A DNA stretch of 64,000 nt from Halarcobacter sp. (GTDB taxonomy: Bacteria > Campylobacterota > Campylobacteria > Campylobacterales > Arcobacteraceae). The DNA is taken from NCBI GenBank assembly GCA_030145305.1, contig JAQYVX010000007.1:1-64000 (forward strand). The letters are read 5' to 3'. Made by a program: the position numbers and the translations under genes. The notes beneath the pieces were generated by a model. The model searched no databases and was not told the origin of the DNA. It saw nothing but the letters and a program-made list of their open reading frames with translations. Positions 24,880-32,018 of this stretch are shown piece by piece; the first letter of the stretch is position 1, and the number at the start of each line of letters is the position of its first letter.

Positions 24880-26064
24880 TTATTTTTGTTTTAAAACTAT
24901 TATAAAATCCATTACATTTGTACCTGTGATTCCAATGCTAAAGTCATAAGCTAGTTTTTTGAAAAAGGTATTACTATCACTGTTTTGTAAGTAAAGGTTT
25001 TCATCCAAATTCTCTTTTTTTATTTTTTCATAAATATCAGAATCTAAAAAAGCTCCATTTGCTTTTGAATGGCCATCTATTCCATCACTTCCTGCACATA
25101 ATATTGAGATGTTTTTATTTAGTTTTTTCAACTTGTATTCAATTAAAAGTCTTAAGGCTAATTCTTGATTCCTTCCACCAAAACCAGAATTTTCATTTAC
25201 AATAGTTGTAGTTTCCCCACCAAGAAGTAAACAAAAAGTTCCATATTTTTTATCATATTCTTGAATTTTTTTTATAATATAAAGAGAAGCTTCTTGTGAA
25301 GTTTTATTTAAAGTTGTTGTTAGGATTTTTACTTTTTCTAGCTTGTTTTTTTGCTTGTTTTCTAAAAAGTTTTTTGCCTCTTTTAGTGCAATTTTATTAT
25401 TGCCAATTATATGATGTTTAAAGTTTTGCTTAGAGTTATACATTGGAGCAGAACCAATAGTATTTAAATCATCACCAATAACATCACTTAAAACTAAAAC
25501 CGTGCCTTTAGCTTTTATTTTGTTGGCTAATTTCCCACCTTTTATTCTTGATATTGATTTTCGCACTGTGTTTAAAGCTTTTATATCTATTCCACTTGTT
25601 AATAAACTTGATGATATTTTTTTAAAATCTGCTAGACTCAAGCCTTTAATTGGCTTTTCAACCATAGCAGAAGCACCACCTGAAAGTAAGAAAATAAATC
25701 TATCTTCTTTCTTTAATTTTTTAACTTTTTTTAAAAGTAAATTGCCAGCTTCTATACTTTTTTTTGATACCTTGGGATGAGTAGAAGTAAAATGTTTTAA
25801 GTATTTTAAATCACCTTTTGAATGGGAGATTACTAAACCACCTTTTATTTTACTTCCTAAAATATTTTCACACTCTCTAGCCATAGAGAAAGCTGCTTTT
25901 CCAAGAGCAAAAATATATAAGTTTGCAATTTTATCTAAATCTATTTTTTCATCAACAATATTTAAAATTGATTTTTCTAAATAAATATTATCATTTATGA
26001 TAGATTTAGCTTTCACCTTATTTAATGCTTTATAAAATATTGTTTTAAGTTCTTTTCTAGACAT
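24880..26064 (-). CDS. Glycerate 2-kinase, MOFRL/DUF4147 type (394 aa)
   Basis: Phosphorylates D-glycerate to 2-phosphoglycerate. It belongs to the class II glycerate kinase family (GckA/TtuD-like). Features are an N-terminal NAD-like glycerate kinase domain with LYIFALGKAAFSMA, the FLLSGGASAMVEKP nucleotide loop at about residues 123-136, the INTVRKSISRIKGGKLA-like block (ALNTVRKSISRIKGGKLA), LLLGGETTT, and the C-terminal MOFRL motif with ILCAGSDGIDG. It overlaps the phosphatase gene by 8 bp and lies 11 bp before the GpgS-like gene. Here its substrate would be the glycerate freed by the phosphorylase, returned to glycolysis. Confidence 0.9.
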   Translation of the reverse strand: MSRKELKTIFYKALNKVKAKSIINDNIYLEKSILNIVDEKIDLDKIANLYIFALGKAAFSMARECENILGSKIKGGLVISHSKGDLKYLKHFTSTHPKVSKKSIEAGNLLLKKVKKLKKEDRFIFLLSGGASAMVEKPIKGLSLADFKKISSSLLTSGIDIKALNTVRKSISRIKGGKLANKIKAKGTVLVLSDVIGDDLNTIGSAPMYNSKQNFKHHIIGNNKIALKEAKNFLENKQKNKLEKVKILTTTLNKTSQEASLYIIKKIQEYDKKYGTFCLLLGGETTTIVNENSGFGGRNQELALRLLIEYKLKKLNKNISILCAGSDGIDGHSKANGAFLDSDIYEKIKKENLDENLYLQNSDSNTFFKKLAYDFSIGITGTNVMDFIIVLKQK

Positions 26065-26851
26065 TTTTTAGCACCATCTCATTCCATCCTTTTGAACCTT
26101 GATACGTTGATTTTTGTATATTTTTTATATTACAATCTAAATATTCATCTTCATAATTTTTTATTATTATTGCGGTATTTACATTTTCTAACATTGTTAT
26201 ATCATTCTCTCCATCGCCTAAAGCAATTGAATTTATTCTTTTATTAAAAACTTTTTTAAATATCATTTTTGTTTTTTTAATAGCTTCACCTTTATCTTGA
26301 AAAACTCCAATTAAATGATAAAATCTTCCACCTTTTGTAATTTTTATATTATATTTATGTGCAAGAGTTTGAAGCTGTTTTAAAGAAGAATCATCTTTTA
26401 ATAAAAAAGGTTCGGTAAAATCTCTTTGTTTTGAAAGTTTTGCATCATCAATGCTTAAGCCTGTATATTTAACCAGTTCAGGTAAGGTCATATCACTAAA
26501 ACCAAACATTCCAAACTCTTTTTTATATTTGTTATAAAAATCTAAAATATTTTTATAACTAAGCCCTAATTGTAAAACATAATAAGCATCAAATTCTTTT
26601 AAAAAAGAGAAGTCTAAACCTTGATATTTTTTAGGAATAAAAATTGCAGCACCATTTTCTATAATAAAAGGCTCGTTTATTCCTACTTTTTTTTGAAGTA
26701 ATTCTACTTCAACTTTTGTTTTGCTTGTAGTAAAAATAAGAGGTATTTTTTCCTTTGATATTTTTAACAAAGCTTCTTTAGAATCATCAAAAGAGTAATC
26801 TTTATGATTTAAAAAAGTTCCATCTAAATCTGTAAATATTAATGTTTTCAT
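26057..26851 (-). CDS. HAD phosphatase, MpgP/GpgP family (264 aa)
   Basis: Removes the phosphate of mannosyl- or glucosyl-3-phosphoglycerate to give the free glycosylglycerate. HAD motif I is FTDLDGTFLN (nucleophile Asp 8, Asp 10), motif II lies in IPLIFTTSKT, and motif IV is ALGDGENDITML. The Cof-type cap with IIENGAAIFIP fits the MpgP/YedP family. The frame opens at 26905, but the ATG at 26851 (MKTLIFTDLDG) gives the proper family N-terminus, and the likely transcription start falls there. In context glucosyl-3-phosphoglycerate is the expected substrate. Confidence 0.82.
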   Translation of the reverse strand: MKTLIFTDLDGTFLNHKDYSFDDSKEALLKISKEKIPLIFTTSKTKVEVELLQKKVGINEPFIIENGAAIFIPKKYQGLDFSFLKEFDAYYVLQLGLSYKNILDFYNKYKKEFGMFGFSDMTLPELVKYTGLSIDDAKLSKQRDFTEPFLLKDDSSLKQLQTLAHKYNIKITKGGRFYHLIGVFQDKGEAIKKTKMIFKKVFNKRINSIALGDGENDITMLENVNTAIIIKNYEDEYLDCNIKNIQKSTYQGSKGWNEMVLKNV

Positions 26852-26857
26852 ATATAA

Positions 26858-26866
26858 ATTATAGCA
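26858..26866 (-). promoter_or_regulatory. Extended -10 promoter of the glucosylglycerate operon
   Basis: TGCTATAAT reads on the minus strand at 26866-26858, an exact TGnTATAAT. The expected start, about 7 bases further, is at or next to the ATG at 26851, so the operon's first message may be leaderless. No ribosome-binding site is seen before that ATG. Confidence 0.5.
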
Positions 26867-26910
26867 ATCTATACCTGATATTCTATGTTCAGGCTGTATA
26901 AACAATATAC

Positions 26911-26936
26911 ATTAATAAATGAATTATTTTATTAAT
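26911..26936. repeat. 9-bp inverted repeat in the divergent promoter region
   Basis: ATTAATAAA at 26911-26919 pairs with TTTATTAAT at 26928-26936. It lies upstream of both the phosphatase operon and the 99-aa membrane protein, with no transcript to end here, so a regulator-binding site is possible. The AT-only composition makes chance occurrence plausible. Confidence 0.3.
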
Positions 26937-27057
26937 AGTATAAAAAATAAGTAGATTTTTAGATTTTTCTAAATAAAAATATTAATTAAGTTAAGTAATT
27001 TAAAAGCTATTTAAGTAAGATACCCATAGAATACCTAAGAAAATTTAAAGGAATTAG

Positions 27058-27357
27058 ATGGAACCAAATTACGACAAAATTATTGTATTAATTATTGTAT
27101 TCGTAGCGTCATTTTTAACATGGAAGATAATAAAAGATTTTTATATAACTAAATTTCATAGAGTTTTTGCACACTTAATTGCAGTAATCACTTCGTCATT
27201 TATGTTACTTTCAACTATGTTTTTGTTTTTACCTAAAAACTATCAAAGAGGAATAAGTCCTGATGTTGAAATAACTTCTGTATCTATAATAACTGTTATT
27301 GCTATGGTTTTTGTTATTTATGTATTTTTTAAATATATCCCAGAAAGAAATAAATAG
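27058..27357 (+). CDS. Small membrane protein (99 aa), unknown function
   Basis: Three membrane segments (about residues 8-24, 38-56 and 74-92) separated by short charged loops, with the N-terminus starting MEPNYDK. AAAGGA lies just before the ATG. It stands alone between the divergent glucosylglycerate operon and a convergent GGDEF-EAL gene. A weak -10 (TAGAAT, 27027-27032) is seen. No family was recognised, and no catalytic residues are apparent. Confidence 0.7.
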   Translation: MEPNYDKIIVLIIVFVASFLTWKIIKDFYITKFHRVFAHLIAVITSSFMLLSTMFLFLPKNYQRGISPDVEITSVSIITVIAMVFVIYVFFKYIPERNK

Positions 27358-27370
27358 ATTTTATTTCTTT
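27344..27370. terminator. Bidirectional terminator between convergent genes
   Basis: AAAGAAATAAA pairs with TTTATTTCTTT around a 5-base loop, covering the stop codons of both the 99-aa gene and the GGDEF-EAL gene. AT-rich, so of moderate strength. Confidence 0.5.
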
Positions 27371-30201
27371 AAGAATGCCACTGCATTATCAAAAGAGAGT
27401 GGTTTAGAGAAGAGAAAACCTTGACCTAGTTCACAGTCTAAGGTTTTTAAATACTCTTCTTGCTCAATATATTCAATTCCTTCAGCTATTACTTTATAAC
27501 CCAAACTTTTTGATAAGGCCACGATTGCCTTTGATATTTGAACATTATTATTATCATTTGGGGTTCCATCTATAAAAGATTTATCAACTTTAATAACATC
27601 AATAGGAAGTTTTGTTAAATAACTTAAAGAAGAATATCCTGTTCCAAAATCATCAATTGAAAATCTAAATCCTAATTCTCTTAAATTGTTTATTGTTTCC
27701 ATATTATTTTCTGAAAACTCTATAATATGTCTTTCTGTGATTTCTATCTCAATCTCTTGAGGATCTAATCCTAGCTTACTAATTATATAAAAAATATCAT
27801 TTACAAAGTTTTTATCTCTAAACTGAATACTAGAAATATTAATAGCTATATACTTAAGTTCTTTATTTATTTTTTTAAATTCTGTAAAGTCTCTACAAGC
27901 TGTTTCAAATATAAATTTACCAATTTCAATAATATCTCCTGTAAGCTCTGCAATTGCTATAAATTTTTCAGGAGAGATAAAACCTAATTGGGGATGTTCC
28001 CACCTAACTAATGCCTCAAACGCTATAACTTTTTTAGTTTTTAATTCATATTGTGCTTGATAATTTAAAAATAATTCTTCTTTTTCAATAACATCTTTTA
28101 ATGCTTGTTCAATATTTAGCTGTTCGTGCACATCAAGAGATAATTGTTTATCATAATATTGGTAGGTATCTTTCCCAAGCTTTTTTGCATGATACATAGC
28201 TGTATCAGCATTTTTGATTAAGGTAGTAATATCTTTTCCATCATCAGGATACATAGCAACACCAATACTTCCACTTGTAGTTAAAGTATTATTGTCAATA
28301 GTTATAAGCTCCTTAATCACATCTAGTATTTTTTCACAGACATAACCTGCAGATTTTTTATTTACACTAGAATCAAGAACTACAATAAATTCATCTCCAC
28401 CCATTCTAGCTAAAGTGTCAGTCTCTCTTAAAACTTTTCTAATTCTATTTGCAACTATTACTAATAATTTATCACCTATTCCATGACCTAAAGTGTCATT
28501 AATATTTTTAAATCTATCAAGGTCTATAAACAGCACAAATAAATTTGAGTTATTTCTTGCAGCAAAAGAGATAGAGTACTCAAGATTTTCTTCAAGTTTT
28601 ACTCTATTTGGTAACTTTGTCAAGCTATCATGATAGGCTAAGAAATTTGCTTTTTCTTGTGAATCAATAATTTCTTTAAGGCTTGTATGAACAGCAACAT
28701 ACTTTGTAATTTTATTATTGCTGTCTTTTACAACAGAGATATTTAACCAAATAGGAACAATCTCTCCATTTTTTCTTTTATTGTAAATTTTACCTTTCCA
28801 TCTTCCTTTTTCATTTAATTCATTCCACATTCGTTCATAATAAATTTTATCATGCATATTCGATTTAAATATATTAGGTTTTTTTCCTATTAGTTCTTCT
28901 TTTTTATATCCAGTAATAACTTCAAACGCTTCATTAACTGTAATAATTGTTTTATCAACATCACAGATTAAAACTCCTTCTTGAATATTATTAAAAGCAA
29001 TTGATGAAAGTTTGATAGTTTCACTTTGTTCTATATATTTTGTAATATCAAGTTTAATAGCCAAGTAGTTTCTTAATTCATTATCAATAATAATTGGAAG
29101 AATTGAAGCTTTTTCATAAAATAAAGTTCCATCTTTTCTTTTATTTATTAACTCACCTTCCCACTTTTCACCTGCATCTAATTTTTCATTTAATTCTTTA
29201 TGAGTTTCATCAGTAGTTTGTTTTGAGCCTAAAACTCTAGGATTTAAACCTTCTATTTCACTTTTTAGAAAACCTGTCTTTTTTTCAAAATTGTCATTTA
29301 CATATAAAATATTTCTATTTGCATCGGTTAGAACTACTGAATTATCACTTTTTTCAACAGCATATTTAAAAGCAAATAATTCATTTTTTATTTTTGAAGA
29401 TTTTCTATTTTCTTTATAAATCATAAAAGTTACAACAATAATAGAAATAAAGAAAAATAAAGAAATTAAAATTTGATAAAATAATTGTTCTTCATGCTTA
29501 TTTATAAGTTGAGTATTTATTTTTTCTAATTTTAATTTTATATTTAAACTTTTAGCATCTATATTTATTTTTTTCATATAATCAATATTTTCTAGTATTT
29601 TTTCTAAATGAATATATAAAAACTCCAAGCTTCTTAAATCTAACTTCTTATTCTTTTTCTTTATAAGTTTAATATTTTTTAGAATATATGTTTTATTATC
29701 ATTTAAATCAATAAAATTTTGCATAAGCATAAATAAAGTGCTATTTATAAGAATTTTTAGTTCATCTTTTATCTTCTTACTTTTAATAAATTCTTGATTT
29801 AATTCATATATATAGTGTATTGAGTTTAAATTTGTAGATTGTCTTGATTTAAATCTTTCAATTAATTCTACTTTTTTTTCATAAGCAGAAGACATTCCAA
29901 TTACACTTTCATAAAAATCATCTCCAAACTCTTTTTTTAAATTCTTTTGTAAAAGTAAATCTAAAGTTTTTCCAAAATTATTTATATTATTCATAGGTAA
30001 ATCAAAATTTACAAACTTATCTTTTTTATCAAGAAAAGTATTTAAAGATTGATCTATATATATTAAGCTATTAAAACTCTTTTTATAAGAATTATAATTT
30101 TTCAAACTATTAAATAATGAATATAAATAAAAAAACATTATAAATATAATTATTGTAAAAAAAGTTAGAAGTAAATTAAATGTGTTTTTTGTTTTAGTCA
30201 T
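27361..30201 (-). CDS. Membrane PAS-PAS-GGDEF-EAL protein (946 aa)
   Basis: Dual-domain c-di-GMP enzyme. It has a membrane segment at about residues 10-28, a helical periplasmic or 4-helix-bundle-like sensor to about 240, a second segment at about 243-264, two PAS domains at about 275-395 and 400-520 (YVNDNFEKKTGF and TVNEAFEVITGYKKEELIG), GGDEF at about 530-690 with an intact RMGGDEF (about 601), and EAL at about 700-940 with EALVRWEHP (about 728) and SIDDFGTGYSSLSYL (about 847). Both active sites look intact, so the balance between synthesis and hydrolysis cannot be predicted. It overlaps the cytochrome c peroxidase gene by 8 bp, which suggests a link to redox or peroxide conditions. Confidence 0.93.
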   Translation of the reverse strand: MTKTKNTFNLLLTFFTIIIFIMFFYLYSLFNSLKNYNSYKKSFNSLIYIDQSLNTFLDKKDKFVNFDLPMNNINNFGKTLDLLLQKNLKKEFGDDFYESVIGMSSAYEKKVELIERFKSRQSTNLNSIHYIYELNQEFIKSKKIKDELKILINSTLFMLMQNFIDLNDNKTYILKNIKLIKKKNKKLDLRSLEFLYIHLEKILENIDYMKKINIDAKSLNIKLKLEKINTQLINKHEEQLFYQILISLFFFISIIVVTFMIYKENRKSSKIKNELFAFKYAVEKSDNSVVLTDANRNILYVNDNFEKKTGFLKSEIEGLNPRVLGSKQTTDETHKELNEKLDAGEKWEGELINKRKDGTLFYEKASILPIIIDNELRNYLAIKLDITKYIEQSETIKLSSIAFNNIQEGVLICDVDKTIITVNEAFEVITGYKKEELIGKKPNIFKSNMHDKIYYERMWNELNEKGRWKGKIYNKRKNGEIVPIWLNISVVKDSNNKITKYVAVHTSLKEIIDSQEKANFLAYHDSLTKLPNRVKLEENLEYSISFAARNNSNLFVLFIDLDRFKNINDTLGHGIGDKLLVIVANRIRKVLRETDTLARMGGDEFIVVLDSSVNKKSAGYVCEKILDVIKELITIDNNTLTTSGSIGVAMYPDDGKDITTLIKNADTAMYHAKKLGKDTYQYYDKQLSLDVHEQLNIEQALKDVIEKEELFLNYQAQYELKTKKVIAFEALVRWEHPQLGFISPEKFIAIAELTGDIIEIGKFIFETACRDFTEFKKINKELKYIAINISSIQFRDKNFVNDIFYIISKLGLDPQEIEIEITERHIIEFSENNMETINNLRELGFRFSIDDFGTGYSSLSYLTKLPIDVIKVDKSFIDGTPNDNNNVQISKAIVALSKSLGYKVIAEGIEYIEQEEYLKTLDCELGQGFLFSKPLSFDNAVAFLKK

Positions 30202-31117
30202 GTTTTCTATTTTCTATAATTTTTAACTCTCCTGTTAAGGTTTTTAAAAAAGCCACAATACTTAAAATCTCATCTTGTTTCATTGGGCGACCCAATTGTA
30301 CTAAAGCCATTGTAGTAACTGTACTTTCTAAATCATAATATCTTCCATCATGAAAATATGGCGAAGTAAGGGCTATATTTCGTAAACTTGGTACCTTGAA
30401 ATAATATTTATCATCTTTGTTTTTAGTAACATTAAATCGACCTAAATTATCATTTTCTATTTCCATAAGCGTGCCAAATTTATTATATAAATTTCCTCCA
30501 ATATTTACTCCATGATGACAGGTTATGCAACCTTTATCTTTAAAAAGTCTATACCCTTCTTTTTCAAAATTTGACAAAATCTCTTTTTCCCCTCTTAAAT
30601 ATCTATCAAATCTAGAATTTGGTGTAATTAAAGTTTTTTCAAACTCTGCTATGGCATTTGCCACATTTTTTTTAGTAATTCCATCTTTATAAACTTTTGA
30701 GAATTCATTTTTATATTCTGTTTCTTTTAATTGAGGAATTAATTTACTAAAGTCATGTGCCATTTCAATAGGATTTTCTATTGGTCCATAAGCTTGTTCT
30801 TGCAAATTTTTTGCTCTACCATCCCAAAATTGTCTAAAATTAAAAGTTGAATTTAAAACTGTTGGAGTATTAATATTTCCAATTGCACCATCTACGCCTA
30901 CTGCGAAAATTAAATTATCATCTCCTCCATTTTGCAAATCATGACAACTTGCACAAGAAAGAGTATTATTTGACGAAAGCCTAGTATCATTAAAAAGTTT
31001 TTTTCCTAAAAGAGCTTTGTTTAAATTATATTCTATATTTTGAGGGATGGGAGTTATAGTAGCGGCAGGTACTGTAATTACTATAAAAATTAAGCATGTG
31101 AAAACTATTCTTAACAA
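30194..31117 (-). CDS. Di-haem cytochrome c peroxidase, MauG/CCP family (307 aa)
   Basis: Periplasmic enzyme reducing H2O2 to water with electrons from the cytochrome c pool. It has a signal peptide (about residues 1-19), a first haem site CASCH at about 54-58 and a second CITCH at about 196-200, separated as usual for the family. Motifs such as NTPTVLNSTFNFRQFWDGRA and VPSLRNIALTSPYFHDG are typical. The length (307 aa) matches Campylobacterota Ccp (about 300-330). It lies 27 bp after fur in the same direction, so Fur and peroxidase are probably co-transcribed. Confidence 0.93.
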   Translation of the reverse strand: MLRIVFTCLIFIVITVPAATITPIPQNIEYNLNKALLGKKLFNDTRLSSNNTLSCASCHDLQNGGDDNLIFAVGVDGAIGNINTPTVLNSTFNFRQFWDGRAKNLQEQAYGPIENPIEMAHDFSKLIPQLKETEYKNEFSKVYKDGITKKNVANAIAEFEKTLITPNSRFDRYLRGEKEILSNFEKEGYRLFKDKGCITCHHGVNIGGNLYNKFGTLMEIENDNLGRFNVTKNKDDKYYFKVPSLRNIALTSPYFHDGRYYDLESTVTTMALVQLGRPMKQDEILSIVAFLKTLTGELKIIENRKHD

Positions 31118-31144
31118 AGATATTCCTTTTTAAATTTAATAAAA

Positions 31145-31585
31145 TTAGTTTTGACATGCTTCACAAATACCATAAAGTTGCATTGAATGACTTGTTATTT
31201 TAAATTTATTTTTCTTAGCTATTCTATCTTGTCTTTTTTCAATTTCATCATCCATAAATTCTACTATTCTTCCGCAGTTTATGCAAATTAAGTGATCATG
31301 ATGTTCTTTAGTATTACTCTCATACTTTTTACCATCTGCACCAAAAGCTATGGAAGTTATAAGATTAACTTCTTCTAAAAATCCTAAAGCTCTATAAACA
31401 GTAGCTATCCCAATATTAGATTCAGGTTTTTTTGTTTTGATTAGATTATATACTTCTTCAGCAGTTAAATGCCCTTCAGCATGAATTAAAATATTTAGAA
31501 CAATCTCTCTTTGCTCTGTATATTTAAGCCCTTTTTTCTTAACAATTTTTCTTAATTCTTCAATTACTTCTTCACTTTTTATCAT
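31145..31585 (-). CDS. fur: Ferric uptake regulator (146 aa)
   Basis: Iron-responsive repressor. It has an N-terminal winged helix (about residues 1-85, GLKYTEQREIVLNIL, IGIATVYRALGFLEE), the metal-binding hinge with KEHHDHLICINCGRIVEF, and structural zinc cysteines in CINC and CEAC. The IEKRQDRIAKKNKFKITSH stretch follows E. coli Fur closely, which favours Fur over PerR. It stands divergent from feoA with two Fur-box-like palindromes in between. A -10 like TATAAC (31613-31608, minus) lies 23 bp before the ATG, and AAGG serves as ribosome-binding site. Confidence 0.93.
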   Translation of the reverse strand: MIKSEEVIEELRKIVKKKGLKYTEQREIVLNILIHAEGHLTAEEVYNLIKTKKPESNIGIATVYRALGFLEEVNLITSIAFGADGKKYESNTKEHHDHLICINCGRIVEFMDDEIEKRQDRIAKKNKFKITSHSMQLYGICEACQN

Positions 31586-31687
31586 TGTAAATAACCTTAT
31601 AAATTCTGTTATACTATTATTGCAAAAAACAAATCAATATTACTTAAAATTAGGCAATAAAGTAAAAAGTTTAATCATATTTGATAT

Positions 31688-31704
31688 TTAATAATCATTA
31701 TTAA
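31688..31704. promoter_or_regulatory. Fur-box-like palindrome, distal
   Basis: TTAATAATCATTATTAA is a 17-base odd palindrome with the AATCATT core of Fur boxes. It lies about midway between fur and feoA, so it could act on either gene. Confidence 0.6.
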
Positions 31705-31735
31705 GATTAATTCTTTATTTTAAGTTAAGATTATG

Positions 31736-31741
31736 TATTAT
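31736..31741 (+). promoter_or_regulatory. -10 box (TATTAT) for feoAB
   Basis: TATTAT preceded directly by TG lies between the two Fur-box-like sites. The expected start near 31748 falls on the first base of the proximal Fur box, so bound Fur would block initiation. Confidence 0.4.
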
Positions 31742-31747
31742 TTCATT

Positions 31748-31760
31748 GATAATCATTATC
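31748..31760. promoter_or_regulatory. Fur box, feoA-proximal
   Basis: GATAATCATTATC is an exact 6-1-6 palindrome and contains the canonical Fur half-site GATAAT. It lies 21 bp before the feoA start and overlaps the likely transcription start, as expected for iron-dependent repression of ferrous iron uptake. Confidence 0.75.
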
Positions 31761-31781
31761 GATGGAAGGAAAGGTCTACAA

Positions 31782-32018
31782 TTGAAATTAAGTGAAATAC
31801 AAAAAGGCGGATGTGGAAAGATTATAAAAATCAATTCAGATTCAATATTAAAATCAAGATTCAGTTCTTTTGGAATAACCAGAGGGGCAACTGTATATAT
31901 AATTCAGCAAACTATGTCAAAAAATACAATTGAAATCAGAGTAAAAAATACAAGCATAGCTTTAAGAATCTCAGAAGCAGAACTTATAGAAGTAGAGCAA
32001 ATACAATGCGAAATCTAA
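31782..32018 (+). CDS. feoA: Ferrous iron transport protein A (78 aa)
   Basis: Small cytosolic SH3-like partner of FeoB. The KLSEIQKGGCGKIIKI beginning, RFSSFGITRGATVYI middle and SIALRISEAELIEV end fit FeoA, whose usual size is about 75-80 aa. The open frame reaches back to 31746, but that start would lie inside the Fur box. The TTG at 31782 is preferred because GGAAGGAAAGG stands 7 bp before it and the protein then has family length. It overlaps feoB by 13 bp. Confidence 0.88.
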   Translation: MKLSEIQKGGCGKIIKINSDSILKSRFSSFGITRGATVYIIQQTMSKNTIEIRVKNTSIALRISEAELIEVEQIQCEI

